The notes beneath the pieces were generated by a model. The model did no database searches and was not told where the DNA came from. It saw only the letters and a list, made by a program, of their open reading frames with translations. Source: an uncultured Prevotellaceae bacterium (lineage in GTDB: Bacteria > Bacteroidota > Bacteroidia > Bacteroidales > Bacteroidaceae). Taken from it: a stretch of DNA of 55,483 nt. The translations under genes and the position numbers were made by a program. Location: positions 1 through 55,483 of the forward strand of contig ONSR01000010.1 of assembly GCA_900320565.1 (NCBI GenBank), in the 5' to 3' direction. Position 1 is the stretch's first letter. Every line of letters begins with the position of its first letter. Positions 24,439-33,900 of this stretch are shown in pieces.

Positions 24439-24507
24439 AAATAAGAAAATAAGAGAAAAGTGAGGCTCGTCCCTTTTCTTATTCTCTTCATTTCTACATT
24501 TCTAATT
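24437..24507. repeat. Leader element X2 with AT-rich inverted repeat
   Basis: AAAATAAG-type repeats and AAGAGAAAAG on the left face CTTTTCTTATTCTCTT on the right; then CATTTCTACATTTCT leads to the ATG at 24515. It resembles element X1 at 20833-20885 in the order of its parts and in the final TACATTTCT. Confidence 0.55.
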
Positions 24508-24514
24508 ATCAGAC

Positions 24515-27500
24515 ATGAAAGGTAACATCTTTATCAAGCGACCCGTGATGGCGATTTCGATTGCCATTATGATTCTTCTGGTCGGCGCCATATCATTCAG
24601 TTCCCTGCCTTTGGAACAGTATCCGGACATCGCTCCGCCAACGGTTAGCGTATATACCACCTACACAGGTGCAAGTGCAGATGCCGTGATGAACGCCGTC
24701 ATTCAGCCACTTGAGGAAGCTATCAACGGCGTGGAGAACATGTTGTACATGAGCAGTACGGCCACAAACTCAGGTTCTGCCACTATAAACGTCATCTTCA
24801 AGCAAGGCACCGATCCGGACATGGCTGCCGTCAACGTACAGAACCGTGTTTCGAGGGCGCAAGGTTTGCTGCCATCCGACGTAACGAGGGTTGGCGTACA
24901 GACCATGAAACGCCAGACATCTTTCTTGCAGATTGACGCGCTGTGCAGCGAGGACGGCAAGTACGACGAGGACTTCATCTCGAACTATCTGGACATTAAC
25001 GTCATCCCTCAAATCAAACGTGTTGAGGGCGTGGGCGATGTCATGCTGCTTGGCGGCACATATTCGCTGCGCATCTGGATGAAGCCCGAACTGATGGCGC
25101 AATACGATGTTATTCCTACCGACATCTCGAATGCTTTGGCAGAGCAGAACTTGGAGTCGCCTGCCGGACAACTTGGCGAGAAACCCGTGAACGGTACCCA
25201 TGGCGACGGCATCGGTAACTACTATCAATATACCCTGAAGTACAAGGGACGTCTGAAGGAAATATCTGAGTTCGAGGACATCGTGATACGCGCCAATCCG
25301 GACGGCACGCTACTTCGGCTCAAGGATATCGCCGACGTGGAACTTGGTGCCGTTAGCTACGCCTTCCATGGTGAAGCGAATGGTCATCCTGGCGTCACTT
25401 TCCTTTGCTTCCAGCTGGCTGGTGCCAACGCAAAGGAGACGAACGACCGTGTAAGTGCCAAACTGGAAGAATTGAGCAAAGACCTGCCGAAAGGCATGAA
25501 GTTCGTCAAGATGATGTCGAGCAACGACTTCCTGTTGGCATCCATCTCGAATGTCGAAGAGACCTTGTTGGTTGCCATCCTCCTGGTTGTACTCGTGGTT
25601 TACTTCTTCCTGCAGGACTTCAAGGCGACCCTCATCCCTTCGATATCTATTATCGTATCCTTGGTCGGAACGTTTGCCTGCCTTTCCATGGCTGGCTTTA
25701 CGCTTAACCTGCTGACGCTCTTTGCCCTGGTGCTTGCCATCGGTACGGTGGTCGATGACGCCATTGTCGTCGTGGAAGCCGTGCAAGCGAAGTTCGATGC
25801 TGGCTACACAAGTCCTTACGAAGCCACAAAGGATGCAATGAGCGATGTGACGATGGCCGTCATTTCCTGTACGTTTGTCTTCATGGCGGTGTTCATTCCT
25901 GTCAGCTTCACAGGCGGAACAGCCGGTATCTTCTACACGCAATTCGGTTTGACGCTGGCAACGGCCGTAGGTCTGTCTTGCGTCAGTGCCCTTGTGCTCT
26001 GCCCCGCGCTTTGTGCCATGATGATGCGTCCTGCAAGCGAGGAACGTCGCAAAGGTTTCTTCGGAGCCATCAACTACCGTACCCGCCTCGCTTATGAAGC
26101 GACCTATACGGCCATGATGGAAAAGTATGCGAACGTCTTGCGACGCATGGTTTCGCGCAAGGTCAGGTTCTATGTTTGCTTCGGAGCCTTGGCTGTTGCC
26201 ATTGTCGGCATGCTGTTCTTCGGCAGTCATCTGCCTGGCGGCCTTGTTCCAAGTGAAGACCAGGGCGTCTGCATGATGAACGTGAGTGCAGTTCCTGGCA
26301 GTAATGTGGCTTCGACCTACGACGTCATGAACAAGGCACAGAAGATTATCGAGGAAGTGCCCGAGGTGAAGGACTACACGAAGGTGGCCGGTTATGGCTT
26401 CATGTCTGGTCAAGGCACCAGCTACGGCATGTCCGTCATCCGAATGAAGCCTTGGGGCGAACGTCAATACGGCATTGGTTTCGGCATCGCTACACTGGCT
26501 CTTCTGGCATTCATCATAGCCTTGATAGTCTTTGTCAGAGGCCTAATCAAGCGGAAGAACATCGGCAAGAAGGCTTTGGCATTTGCCATCATTACAGTCT
26601 TGACTGCCTTTGCTTTCCTGAACTACCATCCACTCGACAACATGATGAGTTCGAGCACGATGGTGGCCAACGCAAAACTGAATGCCCGACTGCTGAAAGA
26701 GATACCCGAGGCACAGTGCTTCGTCTTCGAGCCTGGCATGATTCCCGGCTACGGCATGGGCTCCATCGAGCTTCAGTTGCAAGACAAGACGGGTAGTGAC
26801 GACAAGGCACTCTTCTTTGATTACACCAAGAAGTTCATTGCAAAACTGAGCGAACATCCTGAGGTTGGCCGATGCATCACAACCTACGAACGCAACTTCC
26901 CGCAGTTCCAGGTCGAGGTCGATGCAGCACAATGCAAACGTGCAGGCATTTCGCCAGCTACCGTATTGAGCGCTTTGGCAAGTTATTGCGGCGGTTCGTA
27001 CGTGAGCAACATGAACCAGTTCTCGAAGGTTTATCGTGTCATGCTGCAGAGCAATCCGCAAAGCAGAACGACCGAGAGCGACCTGAGCAACATGTTCATC
27101 CGCAACAACGGGCAGATGGCTCCCTTGAGCCAGTTCGTAAAACTGACGCCCGTTCTTGGTCCTGAGATTGACAACCGCTTTAACCTGTTCAGCTCTATCT
27201 CCGTCAACGTGACAGCCAACACGGGCGTCAGCAACACGGAAGTCATGAAGGTCATCAAGGATGTGCACAAGGAAGTGTTCCCCGAAGGCTACAGCTACGA
27301 GTATGGCGGCATGGCTCGCGAGGAGGCAGGAACCCTCGACAGCTACGATACCTACCTCACCTACGCCATTTGCGTGATACTTATCTTCCTTATCTTGAGT
27401 TGCTTGTACGAGAGCTTCCTTATTCCCTTCGCCGTCATCTTCTCGGTTCCCGCAGGTCTGATGGGAACCTATGGATTCGCTTGGCTGTGGAATACGGGCT

Positions 27501-28000
27501 TCAACTGGACAATAACCATGAACGGACAGGCAGCCCCGATTGGACGCATGCTGTTCATGGGACAGATTGAGAACAACATTTACCTGCAGACGGGCGTCAT
27601 CATGTTGATTGGCTTGCTTGCCAAGACCGCCATCCTTATCACAGAGTTCGCCTTGGAGCGTCGCCGCAAAGGCATGGGCATCGTGGAAGCAGCCTTTGCT
27701 GCTGCCGAAGCACGTTTACGCCCAATCCTCATGACGGTGTTGACGATGATATTCGGTATGATACCTCTCGTCTTTGCAACCGGAGCCGGTGCCAACGGTA
27801 ACCGTACCATCGGCATTGGTGTGATAGGCGGTATGACAGTTGGCACACTTGCCATCCTCTTCACCGTGCCTCTCTTCTTCATTATCTTCGAATACCTGCA
27901 GGAAAAGATTCGTCCCGTCTTGCACGAAGAAGCCGACCAGCAGTTTCTACAGGAGAATGAAAGAATGAAAAATGAGAGAATGAAAGGAGCAAACGCTTAG
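24515..28000 (+). CDS. RND multidrug efflux transporter (AcrB/HAE1 family) with an extra two-helix insertion
   Basis: A 1161-residue inner-membrane proton-driven pump, about 110 residues longer than AcrB. The family order is clear: MKGNIFIKRPVMAISIAIMI, the TM4 region GTVVDDAIVVVEAV with the paired Asp residues of the proton relay, repeated porter domains and the C-terminal GLLAKTAILITEFALERR. Between KPWGER and MMSSSTMVANAKLNARL in the second porter domain (about residues 648-712) lies a predicted helical hairpin (FGIATLALLAFIIALIVFVR and ALAFAIITVLTAFAFLNY) absent from AcrB. A second insertion of about 20 residues (WNTGFNWTITMNGQ...) precedes the TM11 region. The tail NERMKNERMKGANA is repeat-encoded. 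Confidence 0.93.
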   Translation: MKGNIFIKRPVMAISIAIMILLVGAISFSSLPLEQYPDIAPPTVSVYTTYTGASADAVMNAVIQPLEEAINGVENMLYMSSTATNSGSATINVIFKQGTDPDMAAVNVQNRVSRAQGLLPSDVTRVGVQTMKRQTSFLQIDALCSEDGKYDEDFISNYLDINVIPQIKRVEGVGDVMLLGGTYSLRIWMKPELMAQYDVIPTDISNALAEQNLESPAGQLGEKPVNGTHGDGIGNYYQYTLKYKGRLKEISEFEDIVIRANPDGTLLRLKDIADVELGAVSYAFHGEANGHPGVTFLCFQLAGANAKETNDRVSAKLEELSKDLPKGMKFVKMMSSNDFLLASISNVEETLLVAILLVVLVVYFFLQDFKATLIPSISIIVSLVGTFACLSMAGFTLNLLTLFALVLAIGTVVDDAIVVVEAVQAKFDAGYTSPYEATKDAMSDVTMAVISCTFVFMAVFIPVSFTGGTAGIFYTQFGLTLATAVGLSCVSALVLCPALCAMMMRPASEERRKGFFGAINYRTRLAYEATYTAMMEKYANVLRRMVSRKVRFYVCFGALAVAIVGMLFFGSHLPGGLVPSEDQGVCMMNVSAVPGSNVASTYDVMNKAQKIIEEVPEVKDYTKVAGYGFMSGQGTSYGMSVIRMKPWGERQYGIGFGIATLALLAFIIALIVFVRGLIKRKNIGKKALAFAIITVLTAFAFLNYHPLDNMMSSSTMVANAKLNARLLKEIPEAQCFVFEPGMIPGYGMGSIELQLQDKTGSDDKALFFDYTKKFIAKLSEHPEVGRCITTYERNFPQFQVEVDAAQCKRAGISPATVLSALASYCGGSYVSNMNQFSKVYRVMLQSNPQSRTTESDLSNMFIRNNGQMAPLSQFVKLTPVLGPEIDNRFNLFSSISVNVTANTGVSNTEVMKVIKDVHKEVFPEGYSYEYGGMAREEAGTLDSYDTYLTYAICVILIFLILSCLYESFLIPFAVIFSVPAGLMGTYGFAWLWNTGFNWTITMNGQAAPIGRMLFMGQIENNIYLQTGVIMLIGLLAKTAILITEFALERRRKGMGIVEAAFAAAEARLRPILMTVLTMIFGMIPLVFATGAGANGNRTIGIGVIGGMTVGTLAILFTVPLFFIIFEYLQEKIRPVLHEEADQQFLQENERMKNERMKGANA

Positions 28001-28006
28001 TGTCTG

Positions 28007-28040
28007 GATTAAAGATTAAAGATTAAGGATTAAAGATTGA
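28007..28040. repeat. 7-bp tandem repeat (GATTAAA), about five units, before a start codon
   Basis: GATTAAA, GATTAAA, GATTAAG, GATTAAA and a partial GATTGA occupy the gap between the pump gene and the ATG at 28043. The arms of element E2 at 43211 use the same word. Confidence 0.9.
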
Positions 28041-28042
28041 TT

Positions 28043-29422
28043 ATGAAACGCATATCATTATTTCATTTTCTCATTATTTCATTTTTGATGAGTTCCTGCC
28101 AGCTCTACAAGAACTACGAGCGCCCTGCCGACATCATTACCGACGGCATCTACGGCGACATGCAAACAGCTGGCGACAACAGCCTCGGCGACTTGAAGTG
28201 GCGCGACATCTTTACCGACCCGAAGTTACAGGCACTCATTGAAAAAGGTCTGCAAAACAGCGACATGAAGAATGCCGAGCTGAGAATCCAGGAAGCCGAC
28301 TATGCCCTGAAGTGCGCCAAACTGGCCTACATCCCAAGCCTCTACTTCAATCCGAGCGGTACCATCAGCAAGGCATGGGACCCTTACGACCGTAATGACT
28401 ATGCTGCCAGCAAAACCTACTCCCTGCCGGTTCAGATGAGCTGGCAAGTGGGAAGCATCGGTTCGCTGCGCAACAACAAGAAGAAGGCCGAAGTGACGCG
28501 CGACCAGCTCCGCAACGCCAAGCAAGCCATTCAGGCTCAACTCGTTGCAAGTATCGCCTCTATGTACTACAACCTCTCGATGCTCGACGAGCAACGGCTC
28601 TTAACGGTGCAGACGGAAGAGAACTGGGGCAAATACCTGCAGATGCAAAAGCAGTTGATGGACGCAGGTCAGAGCAATCTGGCAGCCGTGGCAAGCATAG
28701 AAGCCACCTATTACAGCATCCAAACATCTGTCGTTTCCATCGATAACAGCATACATGCCTTAGAGAATGCCCTCTCAACACTTCTCGGCGAAACACAATT
28801 CCACATCGACAGGAACCCATTGGCCTCCTTCCAGACGCCTGCTGTTTGTTCTACAGGTATGCCCATCACAATACTCGACCGCCGTCCGGATGTCCGCGAC
28901 GCCGAGTACAAACTGGCAGCCGCTTTCTACGACAAGAACATTGCCTACAGCAACTTCTTCCCGCAGCTCAACATCACAGCTAACGGCCAGTTTACCAACT
29001 CCTTAGGAGCCGCTGTTAATCCAGGCGTGTTCATCGGTGCTGCTGTTGCAAGTCTTGCCCAGCCACTCTTCGAAAACGGAAGAATCCGTGCCAAGTACAA
29101 GGTATCGAAAGCAGAAATGGAGATTGCCACAAACGACTTCAAGCAGGCAGTCATCAAGGCTGGCAACGAGGTGAATCTGGCAATGGACGACATCTACGTC
29201 TCCCGCTTAATGCAGGAACTCATCGACAAGCAAGTGGAATCTCTTTCCAAGGCACTCGATGCCACCCAGAAGCTCTATCAGAATACTGGCACGAACTACC
29301 TGAATGTCATCACCGCACAGAACTCCCTGCTCACTGCCCAGATGAGCCAGATCAGCAACCGCATGGATGCCATCTCCGCAACCATCTCACTCTACCAGGC
29401 ACTTGGCGGCGGAGCAGAATAA
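28043..29422 (+). CDS. Outer-membrane efflux lipoprotein (NodT/OprM type) of the RND pump
   Basis: A 459-residue TolC-superfamily protein with a lipobox (FLMSSC). It has WRDIFTDPKLQALIEKGLQNSDMKNAELRIQEA near the start and the RRPDVRDAEYKLAAAFYDKNIAYSNFFPQLNI segment of the NodT subfamily. It completes the adaptor-pump-channel operon. The open frame begins at a TTG six bases upstream, but ATG at 28043 gives the natural signal peptide. Confidence 0.93.
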   Translation: MKRISLFHFLIISFLMSSCQLYKNYERPADIITDGIYGDMQTAGDNSLGDLKWRDIFTDPKLQALIEKGLQNSDMKNAELRIQEADYALKCAKLAYIPSLYFNPSGTISKAWDPYDRNDYAASKTYSLPVQMSWQVGSIGSLRNNKKKAEVTRDQLRNAKQAIQAQLVASIASMYYNLSMLDEQRLLTVQTEENWGKYLQMQKQLMDAGQSNLAAVASIEATYYSIQTSVVSIDNSIHALENALSTLLGETQFHIDRNPLASFQTPAVCSTGMPITILDRRPDVRDAEYKLAAAFYDKNIAYSNFFPQLNITANGQFTNSLGAAVNPGVFIGAAVASLAQPLFENGRIRAKYKVSKAEMEIATNDFKQAVIKAGNEVNLAMDDIYVSRLMQELIDKQVESLSKALDATQKLYQNTGTNYLNVITAQNSLLTAQMSQISNRMDAISATISLYQALGGGAE

Positions 29423-29467
29423 AGAGAACTATAGCACTAAACCAAAGATTGACGATAGTCAAGATGT

Positions 29468-29510
29468 GAAAGACCATAGACGGGAGAGCCGCCTATGGTC
29501 TTTCTTTTTT
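29468..29510 (+). terminator. Intrinsic terminator of the RND operon
   Basis: GAAAGACCATAG (29468-29479) pairs with CTATGGTCTTTC (29493-29504); T residues follow. The 12-bp stem is perfect. Confidence 0.9.
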
Positions 29511-30250
29511 TGTGGTTTGTTGGAGTTATTTTTCTCCGAACAAACCATTTTGAAACTTTGACAAAATGAAAGCTTTTCGGCAGTTTTGCTTACAGGCAAC
29601 TTTTTCCCGAACGCGTCAGAATCGCTTCTTTTGCCTCTGACCTTGTTTTTCGACCCTCGAGCAAAAATATGGGCTTAAATCGAAGACGGTTTCTCAACTG
29701 TCTCTGCCACAGATTGTTAGAAGAACCTCCACGCGACTGCCATTTTATCACGATTCATCGTTTTGCTATCTGTGGATGGCAAAATGGGCCGTTTTGACCC
29801 GAAATTGCACACTTTTTGACGTGAAGTCTCCACCAATTTCACACGAGAAATTTTCAAACGCGACACGTGAACTTTTCAAACTTCACGTGTGAACTTTTGA
29901 AAGTCCTCACGTCGAGTCGGCAAAATCGACGTGAAAAGCGCCCTTTTTCGACACTTTTCAATGTGTGCAATTTCTGACACTTTGACGGCATCTTATGCAT
30001 TTTGCTTACATTTTATCAAATACGGTATAGCATTTACCGCCTGACATCCCAGAAGATACTATAAGGAATCACACATTAATATTGTTTTCGTCGAACTGAC
30101 GTTAACGTAAGGACTTTTTCATCGGAAAGCAAATCTGAATTTCCACGCGCCGCTGAAAAAAATGCGATGAAACGGCAAAAAAGTGCACTATACGCACGAA
30201 ATGATAAATCTTTTTAATTTTCTGCTAACAATGGGTAGGACAAATAAATG
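29511..30250. other. Long intergenic region without a recognisable gene
   Basis: About 740 bp between the RND terminator and the next promoter. I see no conserved protein in any frame and no tRNA-like fold. It contains 22-bp array A5 (29820-29951). The rest is AT-rich unique sequence with CGTTTT-, TTTTCAAA- and CAAAAT-type words that give a loosely repetitive look. It could hide a decayed gene or an sRNA, but nothing in the sequence shows either. Confidence 0.6.
29820..29951. repeat. 22-bp array A5, six units
   Basis: Cores CGTG (29820), CACG (29842), CACG (29864), CGTG (29886), CACG (29908) and CGTG (29930), all 22 bp apart, with a near-match CACT at 29952. CTTCACGTGTGAAC is a dyad. AACTTTTCAAA/AACTTTTGAAA words lie between some cores. 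This is the array farthest from a stop codon. Confidence 0.88.
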
Positions 30251-30258
30251 TAACTTTG
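30251..30258 (+). promoter_or_regulatory. Promoter box of the short AraC-type gene
   Basis: TAACTTTG, with no good TTG at the expected distance upstream. The ATG used is 28 bp downstream. Confidence 0.55.
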
Positions 30259-30285
30259 CAGACGAAACCATGAAAAAGACGACTG

Positions 30286-30930
30286 ATGAATCATCTGTTT
30301 GTATCTATCATTCTATTCTTTTATCTATCAATCCTCTTACCCTTACCCCTTGCGCTGGAGAAGCAGCAGGTCGAGCAACGGAACCGCTTCATGCTCATCG
30401 CTTTTGGCTTCATCCTGGCCCTCGTACTCATGCTCATCACGACAGGCATCATCTTCACGCTGCGCCGCCATTGGCGGAGGAAGAAGGCATACGAACAGGA
30501 CATCACATCGCTGCGGGACCAGTACGATGCCATCAGCCGACAATATCAGAACATGGTGACAGGCATGATGCAAGAGTCGAAAGGCCTGGCCGAAGGCGAC
30601 AAGGCGTTTCTCGAGAAGCTTACCGCCACCATCAGCACGACAGCGGAGCTGGGCGCACCCGACATCAATACAATCTGCACACAGATGAGAATCAGCATCA
30701 ACACCCTGCGACGCCGACTCTCGCAGACACTGGACACAACGCCAAAGGCATATATCCTGAAGGTGCGCATGAACAAGGCGAAGTACCTGCTGCAAAACGA
30801 TCACAAGTTGAGCATCACCGACGTGGCCTACCGATGCGGCTATGCACAAGTGCCCAACTTCACCCGCGCCTTCAAAGGCTTCTTCGGCATCATGCCGTCG
30901 GAGTTGAGGAAGAATGAAACCGTGAAATAA
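30286..30930 (+). CDS. Short membrane AraC-family regulator lacking a sensor domain
   Basis: A 214-residue protein. An N-terminal signal-like helix (LFVSIILFFYLSILLPLPLA) is followed by only about 12 polar residues (LEKQQVEQRNRF), a second membrane helix (MLIAFGFILALVLMLITTGIIFTL), a basic linker, a short coiled coil (EQDITSLRDQYDAISRQYQNM) and an AraC/HTH_18 domain ending FTRAFKGFFGIMPSELRKN. The plan is that of the TPR-AraC protein at 6725 with the whole periplasmic repeat domain missing; the EKQQVEQRNRF segment looks like the end of such a domain. It lies 47 bp upstream of the LRR protein gene and may control it. Confidence 0.82.
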   Translation: MNHLFVSIILFFYLSILLPLPLALEKQQVEQRNRFMLIAFGFILALVLMLITTGIIFTLRRHWRRKKAYEQDITSLRDQYDAISRQYQNMVTGMMQESKGLAEGDKAFLEKLTATISTTAELGAPDINTICTQMRISINTLRRRLSQTLDTTPKAYILKVRMNKAKYLLQNDHKLSITDVAYRCGYAQVPNFTRAFKGFFGIMPSELRKNETVK

Positions 30931-30977
30931 CAAAACAACTTAATTACCTTTATTTATTAACTTAAATTTCAATAACT

Positions 30978-33900
30978 ATGAAGAAGAAATTACTACTGCT
31001 CCTCTGTCTGTTGGTGACGATGGGAGCAAGCGGAAAGGTGAAGTCAGGCACCTTTTCGACAGGTGGCACATGGAGGCTCGACACCGAGACGGGCGAACTC
31101 TACATCGATGCAGAGACCGTGCCTAACTACCACATGTGGGAAAATACCAAGAAACATCACGAATGGTTTTGGGAGGTAACTGTTGGTGAAGGTATATGTA
31201 TATGCGACCATGAGGAAACCTATGACAAGACCAATGCCCCATGGTGGGAATACCGAGCTGACATCGTGAGCATCCGCTTTTCTTCCAAGGTGAAGACCAT
31301 CGGCACGTGGGCCTTTGCCGGACTCTGGTACGACAAATACAAATGGGACAGAGAAGCGGCAGTACATTCGTGGGAATACCATGATTATGGGATGTACAAT
31401 GGACACTATCATGATCATGGCTGGTATGTAGATAAGACGTACGGAGTGGAAAAGGTAACCTTCGACGGCGACACGCCCGTGAAAATCCTTGATGGGGCGT
31501 TCGAGCACAACTACCTTCTCGACGAGTTCGACTTCCATTCGGTCCAGGAGATTGGCGATCATGCCTTCTATGATACACCTGCGTTTAATACCCATTTCCC
31601 CGCTCTGGAATATATGCATCCTGATGCGTTCGACATATCTACTACAGCAAGGAATATGTATAAGCACGGCATTGTGCTTGACAAGGAGATGGATTATCTC
31701 ATGGAGACTTGTATGGTTAACTTCGCAAAAAACGTGTGGGAGTATCAGTACAAGTATTATGGTGAGAACCTTGACCCGATGGATATCACCGTGCCCTACG
31801 AGCTATATCTCGACGACGAGGTAAAGTTCAATGGCTTGATGACCAGGCTGAAAGGCTCCCACATCAACCTCCCAATAGGAAGCAATGGTTGGAGCTGGGA
31901 TAGCCAAAGCAAACGCTTCAATCTGTTCGAGACCAAAAACTTCGACAGTCCCGAGGACAGACCCTGGCATGCGTTGCGCAATCAAATCACCAAAGTCATA
32001 CTGCATCAAGCTCCAGGCAAGAACTGCTTCAACGGCTGCACCAACCTCGAGGTGGTACAAGTGACGTCCATGAGTGGCGATATCAAAATTTGGGGCCATG
32101 ATTACGTCTATCCCATCGGCGAGAAGGCTTTCTATGGATGCACGAACTTATGGTCTTACGGCACACAGAGCTTGTCGAATAAATCCATATATGAATATCC
32201 CTCCATCATTGGAGACGACGCCTTCAACGGATGCACGAAGCTCTATGATTTTGATCATGGGCTTAAGTGTGCAAAGCAGATAGGCGCCCGTGCCTTCTCG
32301 GGATGCGACTTCGGAAGGATAGATATGGACGATATAGAGAGCATAGGCAGCAAGGCATTCGAGAATGCCATGCGTACGTATGGCGGTCTCTACATGAACT
32401 GCCGCAGACCCGAGACAGCCTCCGATGCCTTCAGCGGCGTAGCGGAAACCGTCACTCTCTTCATCCCTGCCAAATATGGCGACGAATATGCCGTGGCTCC
32501 CTGGAACAAATTCAAGTTGAACAAGCAACTCCCGGATTTCCCCATCAAGGACGGCGTCTGGTCGCTCAGCAGCGAAGGCACACTGAAGGTGGAACAGGTG
32601 AACAAGGGCTTCGAGAAGCCAGAAGACGCTCCCTGGTACGCCTATCGTGAATATGTACGCGACATCATCGTCGATGCCGGCATTGAAATCGGTGACTATG
32701 CCTTCTGCGACATGGCGAATGTGAGGAGCGTCAGCGTACCACGCGTCTGCACCACCATCGGCAAGTGCGCCTTCAAGGGCTGCTCCTCGCTGGTAAACAT
32801 CTACCTCTACAAGATACAGAAGATACGCGACCAGGCCTTCGAAGGCTGCTCCGCACTGGAAGCCGTCGAGCTTGGCAGCGACATCACCCAGATGGGCGAC
32901 TATGTGTTCCGCGGTTGCGTCAATCTTAACACCATCGAGAACATGACGAAGGAACCCGGCATTGCCACGGACAATACCTTCGCAGCAATAGGCTCCACGT
33001 CTTACGCCGCACCGCAGCACCGCAGAAAGGCTGCACGCACGGCAAGTGTGCTTTGTACCGTTCCCGAGCAGTCACTCACGAAGTACTTGGTTGCCGACGG
33101 ATGGAAGAGCCTCGCCTATGCTTGTGACGGCGAACGCGGCAACATTATTGGCAGCGGCAGGTACTACGACGGCTATTGGGTCATCTACGAAGACGGCACA
33201 CTCATTGCCAGCTCCGATACGAAGGAGGGAGAGGTTGACTTCTTCTCGCCGAGAGAAGCTGTGAAGCGCATCGAGTTCAAAGGCAACTCAGATGAGCTCG
33301 GCATTTCTACCTTCAGCAACTTCCCCAACCTGGAGGAAGTCGTGCTGGGCGAAAGAGTCAAGAATATCGGCTCTGAATACTTCAAGAACTGCACAAAGCT
33401 GAAGAGCATCAACCTGGAGAACGTTGACACCATCGGCGTCCGCAGCTTCATGGGCTGTACTGCTCTGGAGAAGGTAAACCTGAAGAGGGCCGACCAGATT
33501 GGTACTCATGCTTTCGATGGCTGCACCAGCCTTACCGAAGTAGAAATCACGACAGCCGACCTGATGCTTGGCTACGGTGCCTTCGTGGGCTGCACCTCAC
33601 TCAAGAGCATCGACATCAGCGGTCTGCACATCAAGAGCAACAACAGCGGTGCCTTCGAGGGCTGTACAGCCTTGGAGACAGTCGTCTTCGACAACTGGGA
33701 CGTAAGCACCAACATGTTCAAGGACTGCAAATCGCTCCAGAGCATCGACCTCAAGGACCAGTGCCGCTACATCTATCCCGGAGCTTTTGCAGGTACAGGC
33801 ATGAGGACCATCTTCTGCTCCCGTCCCACACCTCCAAAGGCACTGAACGGCTCGTTTGGCGACCTCGACCTGAGCAGCATCACGGCCTACGTGCCTGCCG

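Noticed and set aside
29511-30250. A decayed coding gene in the long gap
   Set aside because: No frame gives recognisable domain fragments, and stop codons are dense in all frames.
30183-30917. Alternative plus-strand frame over the short AraC gene
   Set aside because: His/Pro/Arg-rich translation without any motif; the overlapping frame encodes a clear HTH_18 domain.
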